Assembly (NCBI GenBank): GCA_026399835.1
Contig: JAPLQE010000083.1
Span: 1 to 64,000, forward strand
Source of the DNA: Burkholderiales bacterium
GTDB taxonomy: Bacteria > Pseudomonadota > Gammaproteobacteria > Burkholderiales > Burkholderiaceae_E
Reading direction: 5' to 3'
Length of the DNA stretch: 64,000 bases
Positions 61,331-64,000 of this stretch are shown here, piece by piece; position 1 is the first letter of the stretch, and each line of letters starts with the position of its first letter. The notes beneath the pieces were generated by a model. It was given only the letters and a program-made list of their open reading frames with translations. It did no database searches and was not told the origin of the DNA. A program made the translations under genes and the position numbers.

Positions 61331-62347
61331 ATGAACCGTCGCCGCCTGCTCCAGGCCACCGCCGCACTCGGCACCGCCGCATCCGTTCCCGGGCTCGCGT
61401 TCGCGCAGTCGCAGCGGGCGATCTGCTACAACTGCCCGCCGGAATGGGCCGACTGGGGCGGCATGCTCAAGCTGATCGGCCAGCGCACCGGCGTGATGGT
61501 CCCGCCGGACAACAAGAACTCGGGCCAGTCGCTCGCCGCGCTGATCGCGGAGAAGGCGAACCCGGTCGCCGACGTGACCTACCTCGGTGGCCAGGTCGGG
61601 CCGCAGGCCCGCGCCGCCGAGGTGCTCACGCCGTACCGGCCCGCCCGCTGGAACGACGTTCCGGCCGGCCTGAAGGATCCCGAGGGCTACTGGACGACGA
61701 TCCACTCGGGCACGCTCGGCCTCTTCGTCAACACCGCGGCCCTGCGCGGCAAGGCGGTGCCGCGCTCGTGGAAGGACCTGCTCAAGCCCGAGTACAAGGG
61801 CCTGGTCGGCTACCTGAACCCGGCCAGCGCCGCCGTCGGCCAGGTCGGCGTGATCGCGGTGAACATCGCGCTCGGCGGCAGCTACGAGCAGCTCGACCCG
61901 GGCATCGCGTTCTTCAGGCAGCTCCAGGCCAACCAGCCGGTGGTGCCGACCCAGACCGCCTACGCGCGCGTGCTGTCCGGCGAGATCCCGATCCTGCTCG
62001 ACTACGACTTCAACGCGTACCGCGCGAAGTACACCGACCGCGCGCCGGTCGAGTTCGTGATCCCGCAGGAAGGCACGCAGCAGCTGCCCTACGTGATGGG
62101 GCTGGTCGCGCGCGGCCCGAACCCCGAGCAGGGCCGCCGCGTTCTCGACTTCGTGATGAGCGACGAAGGCCAGCGTCACTGGGCGAACGCGTTCCTGCGG
62201 CCGGTGTTCCCGGCCGCGATGAGCGACGAGGTCCGTGCCCGCTTCCTGCCCGATGCGGAGTACGCACGCGCCAAGCCGCTCGATGTGTTCAAGCTGTCGG
62301 CCGCGGCGAAGGTGATCGGCGAGCGCTACCAGAAGGACGTGGGCTGA
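61331..62347 (+). CDS. ABC transporter substrate-binding protein (family 1; phosphonate- or Fe-type)
   Basis: This 338-residue periplasmic binding protein has a twin-arginine-like or Sec signal (NRRRLLQATAALGTAASV, cleavage near AFAQ). The mature sequence ICYNCPPEWADWGGML and the KSWKDLL-type stretch (SWKDLLKPEYKGLVGY) place it with family 1 proteins of the Fe(III)/putrescine/2-aminoethylphosphonate group. A Pho box lies upstream, so an organophosphorus ligand such as a phosphonate or phosphodiester is plausible; iron is not excluded. Two permease genes follow. Confidence 0.88.
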   Translation: MNRRRLLQATAALGTAASVPGLAFAQSQRAICYNCPPEWADWGGMLKLIGQRTGVMVPPDNKNSGQSLAALIAEKANPVADVTYLGGQVGPQARAAEVLTPYRPARWNDVPAGLKDPEGYWTTIHSGTLGLFVNTAALRGKAVPRSWKDLLKPEYKGLVGYLNPASAAVGQVGVIAVNIALGGSYEQLDPGIAFFRQLQANQPVVPTQTAYARVLSGEIPILLDYDFNAYRAKYTDRAPVEFVIPQEGTQQLPYVMGLVARGPNPEQGRRVLDFVMSDEGQRHWANAFLRPVFPAAMSDEVRARFLPDAEYARAKPLDVFKLSAAAKVIGERYQKDVG

Positions 62348-63186
62348 GCGCGCCGGAACGCGGGACCCTCGGCGACGAGCGGGTCCTGCTCGTCGCCCTG
62401 CTGCTGCCGGCCGCCGTCGTCTTCATCGCGTTCTTCCTGGTGCCGCTCGCACGCCTGGCGCTGATCGGCGGCAGCGGCCCGCGCGGCTGGTCGGCGTACA
62501 CGGCGGTGCTCGTGGAGCCGCGCTACCTGTCGAGCCTGGTCGCCACGGTGCTGCTGTCGGCGGCGACCACCGCGGCGACCCTCGTCGTGTCGGGCATCAG
62601 CGGCGTCTTCCTGGTCCGCAACCGATTCCCGGGCCGCGAGCTGCTGGTGGCGATGCTCACGCTGCCGCTGGCCTTCCCCGGCGTGGTGATCGGCTTCATG
62701 GTGATCATGCTGGGCGGACGCCAAGGCCTGGTGCCCGAGCTCACCGACGCGCTGTTCGGCGAACGCTGGGTGTTCGCCTATTCGATGACCGGCCTCTTCG
62801 TCGGCTACCTGTACTTCTCCATCCCGCGCACGATCCTCACGGTGATGGCCGCGGCCGAGAAGCTCGACCCGCGCATCGAGGAGGCGGCCCGCTCGCTCGG
62901 CGCGGGGCCCCTGCGCGTCGTGCGCGACGTGCTGGTGCCCGCGCTGCGCCCCGCGCTGTTCGCGGCCGGGGCGATCTGCTTCGCCACCGCGATGGGCGCC
63001 TTCGGCACGGCATTCACGCTGGCCACGAAGATCAACGTGCTGCCGATGGTGGTCTACACCGAGTTCACGCTGCAGGCCAACGTGGCGATGGCCGCGGCGC
63101 TGTCCTTCGTGCTCGGCGCGATCACCTGGGCGGCGCTGGCGCTGGCCCGCTCGGTGGCCGGCACCTCGGTCGCGGCGGCGGGCTGA
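62344..63186 (+). CDS. ABC transporter permease, first of a pair
   Basis: This is a roughly 280-residue inner-membrane permease with six hydrophobic segments and the EAA loop RIEEAARSLGAGPLRVVRDVLVPALRP. No ATG, GTG or TTG is suitably placed; the frame can start at CTG 62344, overlapping the binding-protein stop (CTGA), so the exact start is uncertain. It pairs with the next permease. Family: putrescine/phosphonate/iron-type importers. Confidence 0.87.
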   Translation: MSAPERGTLGDERVLLVALLLPAAVVFIAFFLVPLARLALIGGSGPRGWSAYTAVLVEPRYLSSLVATVLLSAATTAATLVVSGISGVFLVRNRFPGRELLVAMLTLPLAFPGVVIGFMVIMLGGRQGLVPELTDALFGERWVFAYSMTGLFVGYLYFSIPRTILTVMAAAEKLDPRIEEAARSLGAGPLRVVRDVLVPALRPALFAAGAICFATAMGAFGTAFTLATKINVLPMVVYTEFTLQANVAMAAALSFVLGAITWAALALARSVAGTSVAAAG

Positions 63187-63189
63187 GCG

Positions 63190-64000
63190 ATGCGCCGACG
63201 CACGCCGGTCTTCTGGGCGCTGCTCGCCTTCACGCTGGCGGTCTGCACCTTCCTCGTGCTGCCGGTCGCGATGTCGATGCTGGCGGGCGTGACCCGCAAC
63301 TACTTCGAAGGCTGGCGCAGCGGCCTGACGCTGGACTGGGTGATCAAGGTCTGGACTGACTACCGGCACACGGTCTTCCGTTCGATCCGGATCGCGCTCG
63401 CCTGCTTGGTCTGCACGCTGCTGCTGGGCGTGCCGGCGGCCTACGTGCTCGCGAAGCGCTCGAACGCACTGACCCGCGCGATCGAGGAACTGATGGTGAT
63501 GCCGATCGCGGTGCCGGGGCTGGCCACCGCGCTCGCGCTGATCGTCACCTTCGGCGGCGTGGGCGGGCTGCGCACCAGCGAGGCCTTCATCCTGATCGGC
63601 CACGTGCTCTTCACCTTGCCGTTCATGGTGCGCAGCGTGCTCGCGGTGATGAGCTCGATCGACCTGAACACGCTCGAGGAAGGCGCGCGCAGCCTGGGGG
63701 CGAGCTTTCTGCAGCGTTTCTTCGGCATCGTGCTGCCCTGCTGCCGATCGGGCATCGTGGCCGGCTCGCTGATGGTCGTCACCCTGTCGCTGGGCGAGTT
63801 CAACATGACGCTGCTGCTGCACACCCCGCTCACGCCGACGCTGCCCGTGGGCCTGGCCGACGCCTACGCGTCGCTGCGCATCGAGGTGGGCTCGGCCTAC
63901 ACGCTGGTGTTCTTCGTGATCATCGTGCCGCTGCTGGTGGCGCTGCAGTGGGCCTCGCGCCCGCGCGGGCGCACGGCGGCGCGACCGGGTACCGCAGCAT
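63190..64000 (+). CDS. ABC transporter permease, second of a pair (cut by window end)
   Basis: About 270 residues are visible before the window ends. It has a first segment VFWALLAFTLAVCTFLVLPV, six segments in all, and an EAA loop in LEEGARSLGASFLQRFFGIVLP. The ATG at 63190 follows the first permease stop by three bases. No stop codon is reached inside the window, though the last residues (Arg/Ala/Gly-rich) look like a C-terminal tail. An ATPase gene is expected beyond the edge. Confidence 0.88.
   Translation, partial: MRRRTPVFWALLAFTLAVCTFLVLPVAMSMLAGVTRNYFEGWRSGLTLDWVIKVWTDYRHTVFRSIRIALACLVCTLLLGVPAAYVLAKRSNALTRAIEELMVMPIAVPGLATALALIVTFGGVGGLRTSEAFILIGHVLFTLPFMVRSVLAVMSSIDLNTLEEGARSLGASFLQRFFGIVLPCCRSGIVAGSLMVVTLSLGEFNMTLLLHTPLTPTLPVGLADAYASLRIEVGSAYTLVFFVIIVPLLVALQWASRPRGRTAARPGTAA

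Noticed and set aside
60007-62343. Upstream extension of the first permease in its frame
   Set aside because: It overlaps the DUF3570 and binding-protein genes in another frame and is Arg/Pro/Ala-rich noise.

Overview
The window is a gene-dense stretch of a very high-GC chromosome. It carries several traits typical of Betaproteobacteria, probably order Burkholderiales: a Bug/TctC receptor with TctBA, NitT/TauT-type ABC importers, MetE-C-terminal-like and DapA-like catabolic enzymes, and tight operons with ATGA, GTGA or TTGA junctions. No rRNA, tRNA or CRISPR array was recognised. Species assignment is not possible from the sequence alone.

Layout. 1-2.3 kb: a divergent oxidoreductase / MetE-like pair with palindromic operators. 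2.3-5.5 kb: a lower-GC island with a type II restriction enzyme and a C5-cytosine methyltransferase. 5.6-13.8 kb: one long minus-strand operon with a 2OG-Fe(II) oxygenase, an alpha/beta hydrolase, a NitT/TauT ABC importer and a three-subunit molybdenum hydroxylase. 14-21.2 kb: an epimerase, a GNAT protein, a diguanylate cyclase, PlsB and a DUF2855 protein. 21.3-26.6 kb: a second NitT/TauT importer with a DapA-like lyase and an enolase-superfamily enzyme. 26.7-30.1 kb: a lipase-like hydrolase and two multiheme cytochromes c. 30.2-35.0 kb: a TIM-barrel isomerase, TctABC and a TetR-family regulator. 35.0-40.7 kb: a decaying region of gene fragments with an intact PRC-barrel protein, a CorA transporter and a phd/vapC module. 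40.7-47.6 kb: phoX behind a Pho box, then fecR, a CHASE2 cyclase and a SulP-STAS-CNBD transporter. 47.8-58.7 kb: a haloalkane-dehalogenase-like hydrolase, a gamma-glutamyltransferase, an Opp/Dpp importer and EutBC. 58.7-64 kb: a cytochrome-TlpA fusion with DUF4266 and DUF3570 partners, then an ABC importer behind a second Pho box, cut by the window end.

How the parts fit. The palindrome TAAC-N6-GTTA occurs beside the TetR gene, before the TctC operon, in the divergent region of the DapA/enolase/ABC locus and before the oxidoreductase/MetE-like pair. This suggests one regulator controlling three dispersed catabolic units, perhaps for a single unidentified, possibly methylated, organic acid. 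Separately, a translationally coupled fecR / CHASE2 nucleotide cyclase / SulP transporter with a fused cyclic-nucleotide-binding domain looks like a self-contained loop from sensor to second messenger to gated transporter. It lies just downstream of Pho-controlled phoX. These two systems are the best candidates for undescribed biology here.
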